From Datisca glomerata (taxonomy: Eukaryota > Streptophyta > Magnoliopsida > Cucurbitales > Datiscaceae), in contig QANY01013727.1 in NCBI GenBank assembly GCA_003255025.1, positions 1,199,849 through 1,263,848 of the forward strand: DNA of 64,000 bases, written 5' to 3'. Positions 1 to 11,303 of this stretch are shown here, in pieces. Each line of letters opens with the position of its first letter. Within the stretch, counting starts at the first letter, position 1. A program made the position numbers and the translations under genes. The notes under the pieces were generated by a model. The model saw only the letters and a program-made list of their open reading frames with translations, did no database searches and had not been told where the DNA came from.

Positions 1-869
1 TAAAATTCATATATATCATCAAAAGTTAATTATCAATCATCGTATCAATAATATCCATCATAAATGTCATAGAAATTATGAGTATTTTAAATGTATACTA
101 TCAGTACATAACAATAAACTGAGTCATAGTAAAAAAAAAGGTTCTTACATGATGTATATGATAATATACTTTGAGTACATAAATATATACTATATGTATG
201 TAAATATAAATACCATCTACAATTATATGCATATAGTATACAACTATATACTATATGACAAATTATAAAAATCTGCAGAAAATAGTATACACACAAAATC
301 TGTAGAAAACGTAAATGAAACTTAAAATCCCTAAAATCTAAAATTAGATACAACATGCAAACTCATACACTTGAATAATGCAACAATGCCGGAAAAGAAC
401 CCAAATCAAATAATTTTGGTCGTGAAACGAAACCAAAATCATCCAAAAAAGTATTCTGCTATTTATATTATAGATATGAAGGGATAATGAATTGAAGAAG
501 ATAATCAAAATCTGAAAATCGAGAAGCTTATAAAATCAGAGGCTAGATTGAATTTAGCGAGAAGCTAAAGGAACCTACAAGAAAGCCACGAAAATAAAAG
601 AAGATGAAAGAGAAAACCTAAAACAAGAAATCGGTTATATTAATGGCATAATAGTAAAATGATAATTTTAAAACAGTAAAAAATCATTTAGAATCTTAAC
701 ATTCAGAATCATAACATTAAAATAACATTCAGAATCTTAACCGCATAATATATATTTCCCTATTTTCAGACATATCTATAAAATATTATATAAAAATGAG
801 ATATTGATCCAAGCTAAAACATATCGTAACTTAAATACCTAATTTTTCAAATAAACTATCATTTTATTT
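1..869. other. AT-rich intergenic sequence, no gene seen
   Basis: No credible coding region on either strand; the longest open frame is a low-complexity Tyr/Ile/Leu-rich shadow. The stretch 90-280 is rich in TATACTATA-like words resembling the spacer at 17280-17420. Around 455-470 the minus strand reads a TATAAATAG-like box, but no recognisable gene follows it. Nothing else stands out. Confidence 0.5.
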
Positions 870-1319
870 TGCTACTCACATGCCTCCTCCGCTACCAATA
901 TATAGTGATGCTTTATTTACACAGTGCAACATAACATTGATATTTTAACTAATCTTTAACACAAGAACGGAATCAACATCTATTTTTATTTTATATTATA
1001 TTATTTGGTAAAAAAATAAAAAATTAACATCCTCAAAATATAATTTTGGTGCCTTTTATTGACCTTAAAGCCCAATTTTTAAGTCTCAAAGAAGAAATAT
1101 TAAACTGACTTTAAATTTTATCGTGAAAGGTTTCAAAATTTAAACATGAATGTTATGGTTATAGTCGTGCACATTGCAGCGTTGTTTGAATGGATTTGCT
1201 GTATTTTGAATTAGCGGAAATTTCGCACTAACCGTTATTAAAGGCAACAGAAATTTCGCAGTTTCATCGCTTGCACTAAAGCGAGTGAAATTTCTTGTCT
1301 TGCAAATAAAAACAAAACA
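870..1319. repeat. Family D repeat, copy 1, left part
   Basis: This segment matches 21800-22160 and 31060-31440 by eye. Shared landmarks, in order, are the word ACCAATATATAGTGATGC, a stretch ending CTTTAACA, an ATAATTTTGGTGCC-like block, a TTTTAAAT..TGTGAAAGG block and TTATGGTTATAGT. The copies are diverged, so the repeat is old. It sits next to the F-box gene in the best-preserved locus (31 kb), which suggests it is spacer DNA that spread with local duplications rather than an autonomous transposon. No coding capacity is visible. Confidence 0.55.
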
Positions 1320-2575
1320 TTTTTAGGTGACTGTCTTTAATAGATTTAATTTAGATCTACAAATTATAGTAGCCGATTGTGTTAGTTTCTTTATTAGGTC
1401 ATTTGATAAAATATATTTCGATTTCAGTTAGACAAATTTTTTTGGATGACGAATGTACTTTGAGCCAAGATGAAGCTCTAAATTATCTTTCATATTCGTT
1501 CAGTAATTTTCTTACTGTTGTAACTGATTTATTTATTTTAGTTATTAAGATATTTTGTTGATCTTTTTGATATTTGATTTATCTTTGTCATGGACGAATT
1601 TATCTTGGGACCAGGAGGGGCACGTGCCTCCTCTGACCCCTTGATTTTAATTTTTGTTATGCTTTGGATAACAATTATTTTTTGTATGACATTTAGAATT
1701 ATTTTATAATGTGGCCCCCTATGGATTATAATATTGTCTATTGATAATTGGTCTTTTATAAAAAGAGATGTCTTAGTTCAAGTCTACTCTAACTTGACAA
1801 TATCTCTATATATTTTTGTTATTTTTTTATTTTTAATTCTACTAACTTTTGTGTCCAACTACTTGAATTTAGTTTTTGTACATAACTGCTTTTACTCAAT
1901 TTTTTTGTCTAATAGTATTTTTATTTTACTTTCTCATAACTTTGATTACTTTTTGTTAGATACTCTTGTTTTATTGTACAATTTTTCTTTTAAGTTTGTT
2001 TCTTACTTATAAGTACACAATTTTTATTGTTTCATTTGATATGTATTAATCAAAGTTAGTTAGTCATATATTAAATTTTATACTCTTAAATCAAACACAA
2101 TTTGAATAAAAAAAACTAAGAACTTTGATATTAATTTAAATGCATAACTTATTTTGACATTTTAATTTATTAACATAATGTATTTTAGAATCTATGATTT
2201 CTTAGAAAATATTATTTTCTATTTTATTTTTTATTTAATTTGGTTATAATAGAATACCCACACGTCATTGTTGCGATTAAAGAAAAATAAAGAACAGAAT
2301 AATTAATTATTGGTATAATCAATTATCTTGATGATATCAATAAAAATTAGTTAGTGACAAAAAATAAAATATCTTAAATAATTGTAATACAGGAGTATGT
2401 GAAATTTTCAAGAAAAAAATTATAAATATAACATTTATGTTCTTATATCTAATGGTGCTCATAAACTAAAATGATAGATTCGTCACTAATCCTTATTTTT
2501 TGATATATCTGTATTTTCTTGTTATTATCTTAACCTTAATCTATACTATTTTCTGAAATTAATGAAATCTTTGTA
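1320..2575 (+). mobile_element. Poly-A-tailed insertion (LINE-like or retroposed) in family D
   Basis: Family D is contiguous at 31425-31445 but here is split by about 1.25 kb of unrelated T-rich DNA. The insertion is bordered by an imperfect direct repeat of about 14 bp (AAATAAAAACA..AAC at 1307-1320 and again at 2579-2593), and the 3' side reads ATGAAATCTTTGTAAAAAA just before the second repeat. A short A-tail beside a long target duplication is typical of target-primed reverse transcription, so a 5'-truncated LINE or retroposed transcript is likely. No reverse-transcriptase motif is present; the open frames at 1379-1561 and 1734-2012 look spurious. The segment 1605-1640 contains the palindrome GGCACGTGCC. 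Confidence 0.45.
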
Positions 2576-2965
2576 AAAAATAAAAACATAACCCATTAAC
2601 CGTTGTCTCTATTGAAGTTTGTTACTTGAATTTCCAAATGTGCAATTGGCTTCATTTAATTCCACTATTCATCTTCACTCATCTTACTAACTAGACCTGA
2701 GTTGATTCCTCGAAATTTGGAATTAGTTGGGTTGACTCTTCAGATTTTGATATAATCGATCTCACAGCATAAGTCATTTTGGGTTGATTCCTTAGATTTT
2801 AATATCCCCTGGGTTGATCTATCAAATTTTGATATTACCGAACATAAAATTTATAAGCCATCATTGGTTGATTCCTCGGATTTTGATACTGTATGTGGGT
2901 CCATTTGTCGGATTTGGTATTACTGATCCCATAACATAATTTTTTACTATTATCAAAATCAAATT
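2576..2965. repeat. Family D repeat, copy 1, right part, with a repeated 25-nt motif
   Basis: The right part of family D begins at ACCCATTAACCGTTGTC, matching 31445-31465. From 2700 to 2930 it contains about six degenerate copies of a roughly 25-nt word close to GGGTTGATTCCTCAGATTTT followed by GATAT. The same word, more decayed, occurs at 25780-25930 and 31600-31790. No coding potential is visible. Confidence 0.5.
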
Positions 2966-4429
2966 TGATAACTTGTTAATTCTAATACAATGGTTAAATT
3001 CTCATATAATTTTTTGTAAAAGTAAATTTCAATGAGAGATTACAAAAATTTGGATAACCATAAAGGTAGGGCATCCTAATGAATCTGACTGTCTCCCGCA
3101 ATCCCAAGATAGATAACATAATGCGACAACCCATTATTAATTCTAGAAATATTAAAAATATCACTGGATATGTTATATTATGGATAGTATCATACCAACT
3201 CTATTATAGGTGAATATTTTTCAACTTCATACTTACCTTCGTACCAACTAAATTTTTATGGGTATGATATGAAAAATACACATTTGAGAATGGGTAAATG
3301 GTGGGGGTTTTCTACTTGTAATCTATGCATGCAATAAATTTGAAAATGTGAAACTTTTTTTATTTCATATCAAAATTTCATAATAATGTTTCAAATCACA
3401 AAAATCTAAATAAATATAATATTAAAAACATACAAGTCTTGAAATTTCTAAATTTAAACTTGCTTATAATCATTCTCATTTTTCTTTCTTTTATAAATAT
3501 ATTCACACCTTGATCCCTAGGCCAGAAAAAGCATACATACAATTATTTAGCAGAAATAGAAATTAATGTGTATGCAATTATTTAGCAGAAATAGAAATTA
3601 ATGTATACAATTATTGTGTAATTATGTGTGTGTATATACTCACAAACACACACATTGGTAAATGGATACTCCTAATCTCGAACCAGTACCTATACCTTCA
3701 TGAGTATTTTTTTCTGTACTTATACCCTACCTAAACTCATTATAAGACCCTCATACCCTATCCATTATAGTAGAGTATGTTGTGTAATAAACTTTATTTT
3801 GGCCCATTATTTTGGGTTTGATGTCAACCGGGCTAAAATATAATTAGTTGTTTAAAGGTTCATTTAAGAAAGTAATCTATTTTTAAAAAATAAGTAAGAG
3901 AATGACTAAAAAATTATATTTGCAAGAATGACAGGATTTTTTTTAACTTTTGAAGGTAAAAAAATTGGGGGTTAAAAAGAATAATTTGAAGGTTAAAAAA
4001 AACAGGTGTCTCATAGTCCTCTCATTTACATTTTTTCTCAATTTCACCTAATACATCCCTAAATACTTGACACAGCGCTATTTTTTGAATGGTTTATATT
4101 TATGTCACCCTAAAAATTTTGAACTAATCAATTTACTCTATTAAAAAGTTAACAAATTTAAGCTGAATTTTTTTATATTTATTTTTCCTCTAAACTCAAT
4201 TTGAAAAAAAAAATTAATTTGACACACTTAGTGATTTGGGGCCGATGGAGTTTTATCTCGTGTATATTTCCTCCATATATATAGATATTTTAAGTTCTAC
4301 CAATTCTATATTATGTTATTCATTTTTACAACCTTAATTCGATAAACATGATAAATGAGTTTGAAATCTTAAACGTCAAAAAAATATTTTAAACTATTAT
4401 CTTTCCAATTACCTACCATGGTTAAGAGG
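2966..4429. other. AT-rich intergenic sequence with a short tandem duplication
   Basis: No gene found. A 35-bp unit starting AATTATTTAGCAGAAATAGA is repeated about twice at 3541-3610. A (TG/CA)-rich patch lies at 3625-3655. The rest is featureless AT-rich DNA. Confidence 0.5.
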
Positions 4430-6801
4430 CCTAAAAACCACTTGACCTCATAGAAACGGATGTGTGCGGACCATTAAAATCGAGTTCCATAGATAATAAC
4501 AACTATTTTCTTCTCGTCATTGATGACTTATCAAGAAAAATATGGGTGTATTTCCTAAAGCAAGAGTCCGAAGTATTTGGAGTTTTCAAGATATTTAAAG
4601 TGAGTGTGGATAAAGCAAACGAGAAATCAAGGCTATGCGATCTAATCGAGGAGGTGAGTTCAGTTCAAAGGAATTTCAAGAATTCTGTAAAGTAATAGAA
4701 TTCATCGACCTTTAACTATTCCTAGAAGCCCCCAACAAAATAGAGTAGCAGAAAGAAAGAATAGAACTATTCTCAAGAAGGCACGAAGCATGCTCAAAAG
4801 TAAGAGGATGTCGAAAGAGTTTTAGGTTGAAGCCGTTACAACTGTCGTCTACTTGTCCCATCGTTCTCCAACAAAAAATGTGTTGGGAAAGACACCACAA
4901 GAAACATGGAGTGGTAGAAAGCATTGAATCTCCCATCTAAGAGTTTATGGAAGCACATCCTATGCATATATCCATGATGAAAATAGGTCAAAGCTTGATG
5001 ACAAAAGTAAGAAGCTCCTCTTCATCTGGTATGATTCTAATTCTAAGGGTTACAAACTTTACAATCCATGCAGTTGAGTAACTATTATTACTTGAGATGC
5101 AGAGTTTGATGAAGAATGAGATTGGGGCACACATGATGAAGAGTACAACTTCATTCCCTACTTTAAAGAAGAAGACGTTATGGAGCAACCAAGGATAGAA
5201 TGAGAAAGAGAAGAGTCCAATACTCCACCAATTACAGATTCTCATGGAGAGTCATCACAATCATCATCCTCTTCAAGTAAAAGTTCAAGTGAAAGAGCGC
5301 CATGTTTCAACAACTTATAATAACTTTACGAGGTAACAAATAACCAAGACAATCTTACTCTCTTCTACCTTTTTATTGATTGTGAGCCAATGAATTCTCT
5401 AAAAGCTGCACAAAGTAAGAAATTGAGTGATGCAATGGATGAAAAAATCATGACAATTGAGTAAATGACACGTGGGAGCTTGCAACATCTACACGATGAT
5501 TGGTGTAAAGTGGGTGTACAAAGCCAAGAAGAATGTCTAGTGAGAGATTGAATAATACAAGGTGAAATTAGTAGTAAAAGATTATCGTCAATGAGCGGGA
5601 ATTGATGTAAGTTAGCTTTCTTGAATGGAGTACTGAAAGAAGAAGTGTATATTGAGCAACCATCAGAATAATAATTCAAAGGAAAAGAAGACAAAGTACT
5701 GAAGTTGAAGAAAGCGCTTTACGAGTTAAAGCAAGCACCGAGAGCTGGGAATAGTAGAATGGATCAATACTTCCAAGAAAATGGATTCATCAAGTGTCCT
5801 TATGAGCATGCACTCTACATTAAAATCAACAAGGGATATATTTTTTATAGTATACCTTTACGTGGATGATCTAATCTTCACAGGCAACAATCCAAGGATG
5901 TTTGATGAGTTCAAAAAAGTGATGACGAAGGAGATTGTGATGACTAATATTGGACTAATGGCATATTATCTCAATATAGAAGTGAAGCAAAATGATGAAG
6001 GCATTTTTATCTCTCAAGAAGGATATGCAAGGAAAATACTTAAAAGTTCAAGATAAACTATTCCAATCCCATTAACACCCTAATTGAGTGTGGATTAAAA
6101 CTATCCGAGTATGAAGAAAGAGAAAATGTTGATCCAACCATTTTCAAGAGTTTGATTGAAAGTCTGCGCTACATGACATGCATCAGGTCAGATGTTCTGT
6201 TTGCGGTTGGACTCGTTGGTCGCTACTTGAGACTTCGACAACCACTCACTTGAAGACTGCCAAGATAATCCTTCGCTACATCAAAGGTATGGTCGAATTT
6301 GGCTTGTTTTATTCATCATCTAAAGATTACAAGCTTGTTAGATATAGTGATAATGATTGGGCTGGAGACATGGATGATAGAAATAGTACTTCTGGGTTTG
6401 TGTTCTTTATTGAGGAGATCGCTTTCACATAGATGTCAAAGAAGAAATCAATTGTCACCCTCTTTACTTGTGAAGTTGAGTACGTAGCGGCTACATCATA
6501 TGTGTGTCCTGTGATTTACCTTAGGAACTTACTAATGGAGTTAAACATGCAAAAAGACAAGCCAACCAACATTTATGTTGAGAACAAGTCTGCGATAACA
6601 CTATCTAAGAATCCAGTTTACCATGATAGAAGCTAGCACATCGATACATGGTATCAGTATTTAAGGGAATGCATTGCAAGAAATGAGGTGCATATGGAGT
6701 ACGTAAAATCTCGAGAACAAGTTACATATATCTTCACCAAGCCATTCAAGAATGAAGACTTCATCAAGATGATAAATTTACTTGGAGTAGCAAACATATA
6801 A
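4430..6801 (+). pseudogene. Copia A: truncated Ty1/copia pol (integrase, RT, RNase H)
   Basis: Plus-strand fragments line up in copia order. Integrase begins near 4446 (PLDLIETDVCGPLKSSS, then LLVIDDLSRKIWVYFLK), with the zone around the catalytic Glu (QQNRVAERKNRTI) near 4730. Reverse transcriptase shows ALYELKQAPRA near 5715 and an intact YVDD box (VYLYVDDLIFTGN) near 5848. RNase H shows VRYSDNDWAGDMDDRNST near 6335 and EVEYVAATSYVC near 6473. The last residues, MINLLGVANI, end in a stop at about 6801. Stops and frameshifts are frequent, and part of the RT just before AFLNG (near 5610) is deleted. Gag, protease, leader and both LTRs are missing, so this is a 5'- and 3'-truncated dead copy. 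It meets Copia B1 tail to tail at its 3' end. Confidence 0.85.
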
Positions 6802-8890
6802 TTTCTTGTTCTCCGAAGATACTTAAGGATTTATTTTACTGTTATTCAATGTTCTAAACCAGGATTTGATTGATAACGACTTACAATTCCTACTACATAA
6901 TAAATGTTTGGTCTCTTACACAACATTGTATATATGAGACCACCGACAACTGAAGCATAAGGAACCTTTCTCATATCCCCTTCCTCTTAAGGTGTCTTAG
7001 GGCACTGCTCCTTGGAAAAGACAATTCCATGTATGGTCAATAGTTGACCTTTCTTAAAATTTTCCATAGAGTATCTCTTCAGCACTTTATCAATATAAGA
7101 TGTCTAAGAAAATATCAAGAGTTTGTTCTTTCTATCACTTAGGGTTTGGATGTCTAGAACATAGCTTGTCTCTCACAAATCTTTCATTTGGAATTTCTCA
7201 ACTAACCATTTATTTACTTTCGACAAAGTTTCTACATCATTCTCAATTAGTAGAATATTATCTACATAAAGAATTAAGAAAATCATTATCTTATTTTTGA
7301 TGTATTTATAAAGACAAGTTTCACCAACATTTTGCTTGAACCCATAAGATTTAATAATTTCATCAAATATAAGATTCCAAGATCTAGATGCTTACTTCAA
7401 TTCATAAATGGATTTAAGCAACTTGCATACTTTCTGATCTTGCCCCATTTTCACGAACTCTTTTGGTGCCTCATATAAATATTTTCTTCAAGAGAGTCAT
7501 TCAGAAAAGTTTTCTTGATATCTATTTGTCCAATTTCATAGTCTAAACTAGTAGCTATGGATAAAAGGATGTGAATGTATTTTAGCATGGTAAAGGGAGA
7601 GAATGTGTCTTCATAATCAACTCATTCCTTTTGTATATAGTATTTGGCTACCAGTCGTGCCTTGAAAATCTCTACTTTTCCTTCTGTACCTCTTTTTTTC
7701 TTAAAGACCCATTTACATTCGATGGTCCTACTATCTTCAGGTGGATCTACAAGTTCCTAGACAGAATTTAAATGCATCGATTCCATTTCTTGGTTCATGG
7801 CATCTTGTCATTTCTCCTTTTCAGGATCTTTCATCATCTCTTTAAAGGTTAATGGATCGTTCTTATCAGTGTCAGACACTAGTACATGTGCCTCTAGTTC
7901 ATAGCGAATATGTTGTCTTACAACCCTCTCACTACGGCATTGCACCAAGATTTCCTGAACAAGAATAGTGATTTCTGTAGTTTTTCGTTTATCAGTTAAT
8001 GATAAATGTGGTCTGATCTCATCGAATGCTAATTCTTCGAGAACTACTTTGCTCTGAGGTTTGTAATTTTTCATATAGTCATGTTCAAGGAAAGTGACAT
8101 TATCGATACAAACACATTTTTTATCATTGTGACTATAAAAGTACTCACCTCTTGTTTCTGAAGCATAACCAACAAATGTACACACTTCAGACATTGAGCC
8201 TAACTTTTCAGTCTTGGGTTTAAGAGCGTGAGCTAAACACCCTGATATACAAAAATGACACAAACTAGGTTTGGAGTCATTTTATAACTCTAAAGGTGTC
8301 TTGCTTATAGGCTTAGAAGGCACTACATCCAAAATGTAGGTTGGCGTTTGAAGTGCATATCCCCAGAATGTGAGGGGTAGTGATGAGTAGCTTAACATCG
8401 ATCTAACCATATCCAATAGGGTTTAGTTCCTCCTTTTTGAAACACCATTTTGCCATACTACAGCAGGTAATCCTTGAATTCTAAATCCAAGTATTCACTA
8501 CCTCAATCTGATCGAAGTGTTTTCAAAGATTTACCTAATTATTTTTCAACTTCATCTTTGACGTCTTTAAACTTTCCAAAAGTTTCATACTTTTTATGTA
8601 TTAGGTAAGTATAATCATATCTAGAGTAGTCGTCAATAAATGTGATGAAATACTCATACCCACTTCTAACTTATACATTGATCGATCCACAAACATCTCT
8701 ATATACTAGCTCAAGTGGTTCTTTGACTCTTTGACCCTTTTCAAAGAAATGTCTCTTGGTCATTTTATCCTTTAGATGAGATTCACAAACTGGAATAGTC
8801 TTAACTTTTAGTTCTCTCAAATCATCATGTTTTGTTAACCAGTTTAATCTATCTAGATTAATATGTCACAATCTAAGATACCATAGATAT
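6798..8890 (-). pseudogene. Copia B1: decayed copia pol
   Basis: Read on the minus strand, this is copia pol of the same family as 49541-51760. From the right: GAG-pre/integrase remains (near 8890-8480), the integrase region ending GSEYLDLEFKDYLL, a linker including TFVGYASETRGEYFYSHND (near 8180-8110), then RT and the RNase H connection (KEQCPKTP, ILKYLRRTRNY at about 6800-6835). The RT catalytic box reads YVDN instead of YVDD near 7250, a missing key aspartate. Many stops and frameshifts are present. Sequence ends abruptly at about 6798, so RNase H, the polypurine tract and the 3' LTR are lost at the fusion with Copia A. Confidence 0.8.
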
Positions 8891-9261
8891 GTACCATCAT
8901 CCTGAGAAACTCTTTGTCATTTGTTACATTTAGGATTTCCTACTTTAAACAATTCTGATTGTTGCCCAAATATCCACTTTGGCAGTTTTCATGTTTTCAT
9001 GCTTGGTTCTCAGAACATCATTCAAACTCACAAGCATGTAGCACTTAGGTTTGTTGTTGGACATAATTCAAGCATCAAATTTGTCCCTAACATTTTTAGG
9101 GTATTGACAGTGGGCTTCTCAGGACATTACTCAATGAGAACAAATTTGTGGCTCTCACATATTAGCATCAAATTTAAACTCGACTTTCATCTTATGAAGT
9201 TATCACCATTAAGTTTTTCAAGCGCGAGTAAAGCAGTAATAGAGTTGCTCATGGTAGACAT
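8891..9261 (-). pseudogene. Copia B1: gag remnant
   Basis: The minus-strand start MSTMSNSITALLALEKLNG at 9261 matches the N-terminus of copia gag (UBN2-type) and of the B2 gag at 53780. It continues as LNLMLICESHKFVLIE, then breaks. After roughly 100 codons, reading jumps to sequence just before the integrase region, so most of gag, including the zinc knuckle, and the protease are deleted. Gag normally forms the virus-like particle. Here it is a short dead remnant. Confidence 0.75.
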
Positions 9262-11303
9262 AATAATAACTGAAATATAAAACATACATAATCCAATATA
9301 ATTGAAATAAGTATCAAGAAATTTAGAAAGTAAAGGTGATGCATGAATGCAACATATCAAATACATAAACTTAACAATTACTAATCCACGATAAGACAAC
9401 CTGATAATTAATGTGCCCCTTAGGGTCGGTCAGGTTAATTTTAAACTATCTATGAGATATTTTCATCTTTATTAATTAAGACTCAAAATATCTCATATTT
9501 TCTCTTTTAACAATAAAGTATCACTAATTTGGTCAAGTCACAATTATCCACTCAAAACTTAATTGTGATTTTGTGAGTGTAACCCATTATTTCATATTCA
9601 ATGAATTGATTTAGTATTTGCCGCCTTAGAGTCGGTCAAGTCTAAACTACATCACTTAGTCCTATCTTTTTGAGAAGTTCAACATTGATATTGATACAGT
9701 TTGAAACCTTCCTTAAGGGGATAAAAAAAGGCCATCTCGAGGCCCTCTTTGTATCTCACGGTGTTGTACTAATAATGGAGACCATAGGTTACATTGACAT
9801 GTCAACCTTCTCACACTCACTATTTTATAATTAATGTGTTTCTATTTAACTAATCAAATAATTCTAAATTAATTACTAGTTAAAATACCTTTTTAATGTA
9901 AAACTAATTATTGATCAAATCTTATTTGTCTAAGTTTATTTAACCTTCTAAAGAGGCTAAGTCAAAATTAGATGAATGTAGAAAAAATTAATTCATCACA
10001 TTCATCAAATCTTAACAAAACTCTTTTAATAAAGTTGGTTATCCTAAAGGTTATTAAGGTCTTTATAGTGGTGTGATTACCAAGTTTAACTAATTAAAAC
10101 TTAGCAGTTTACATGCAATTGATTTTCCAAAACATTGCATATATACATATTAGGAGAGTCCTAATTAATCATGTTTCAACTAATGAGATGCATTATAAAA
10201 TAAACTATGTGGGGTTTCATATATGTCATGTGATCGACTAATGCATGGTCATGTTATCAATCAAATCAATAAATATTTATTTAAATAAATACAATCAATG
10301 AATAAATGAATGAATGATGAACCGAGTAACTATTGGGTATTTCTAAATTATAACCTTTGGAAAATAGAAATAATTACAAAGACGACTATAAAAATACATA
10401 TTTTCAAAATAGCTCCTTGTCCACTAAAGGTTCATCTTCATAAATTTTAAGCTTTGATCAAAGCCATTTTAATTAGGATAAAATATTTTTCCTAATTAAA
10501 TAATCTCTTTAATTATCCTTTTAAAATTAATTAAATTTGATAGTTAAAAAATAATTTGATGACTCATCAAACTTGGGTCAAACTCAATCAATTAATTAAT
10601 TTTAATTTAAAAAATAAAATAAAATCGATAATTGTCCTTTTAAAAATCAAATTTCAAACTTTAAAATTCAAATTTCAAGATTTAAAATTCAAAATTTCAA
10701 AAAATTCAAAATCAAAATTTCAATTTTAAAAGATAATGATAGAAATTGAGTTTTCGCGACATATCGCAGGAATAGAGTAACACGATATCAGGGTTTCCGC
10801 GAAACTTCCCTCGCTGTAACAACAATTACCTCCGATGATAGGATTCTCCCACCGCCGCCCTCATCCACCATCATCAGCACAACCATCAACCACCGCCGGC
10901 GGTTCAATCGTCGGCGTCCTTCACGGCGGCATCGCAAACGCCAATTTTTTTGGCGGCACTAGTGCCGAAAATCTAATTTCCGGTGTCGGTTGAATTCTTT
11001 TTATTTTTCCTCATTCATCTCGTGCGTTCTTTGTCTCCTAGCGATCAAAATTTTACAACATGATATACAAGATAAATTTACCCAAAATGGCTTACACAAG
11101 ATCTAAGGAAAAATGAAGAACAAAGTCTAAACCCAAAACTCACCATACAATAACGATTTATCATTAACCATACATTCAAAAAAACCAAATCATCAATTCA
11201 TTCATATATATCAAAGTATATATATATATATATATATGAACGATGTAAGAACACCCACACAGTACTTAATATACAAATATATAAAGACCGCTCTGATTTT
11301 AAT
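9262..11303 (-). other. Copia B1 leader (between 5' LTR and gag)
   Basis: About 2 kb of non-coding DNA matches 53780-55700, upstream of gag in B2, in order and orientation. Two copies of a CCTTAGGGTCGGTCA-like motif lie at 9416-9434 and 9624-9640. A GC-rich block at 10740-10990 (CACCGCCGCC, GGCGTCCTTCACGGCGGC) interrupts otherwise AT-rich DNA. A (TA)n run lies at 11215-11240. At 11290-11303 the sequence GCTCTGATTTTAAT is a damaged reverse complement of the tRNA-Met primer site (TGGTATCAGAGC), directly abutting the LTR. Confidence 0.65.

Noticed and set aside
87..356. Minus-strand 89-residue open frame
   Set aside because: Low-complexity Tyr/Ile/Leu/Cys composition from AT-rich repeats; no family resemblance.
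1734..2012. Plus-strand hydrophobic 92-residue frame that could pass for a membrane protein
   Set aside because: Phe/Leu/Ile richness follows from T-rich DNA; it lies inside a non-coding insertion with no conserved motif.
8921..9280. Plus-strand 119-residue frame
   Set aside because: Shadow of copia gag and the GAG-pre region on the minus strand.
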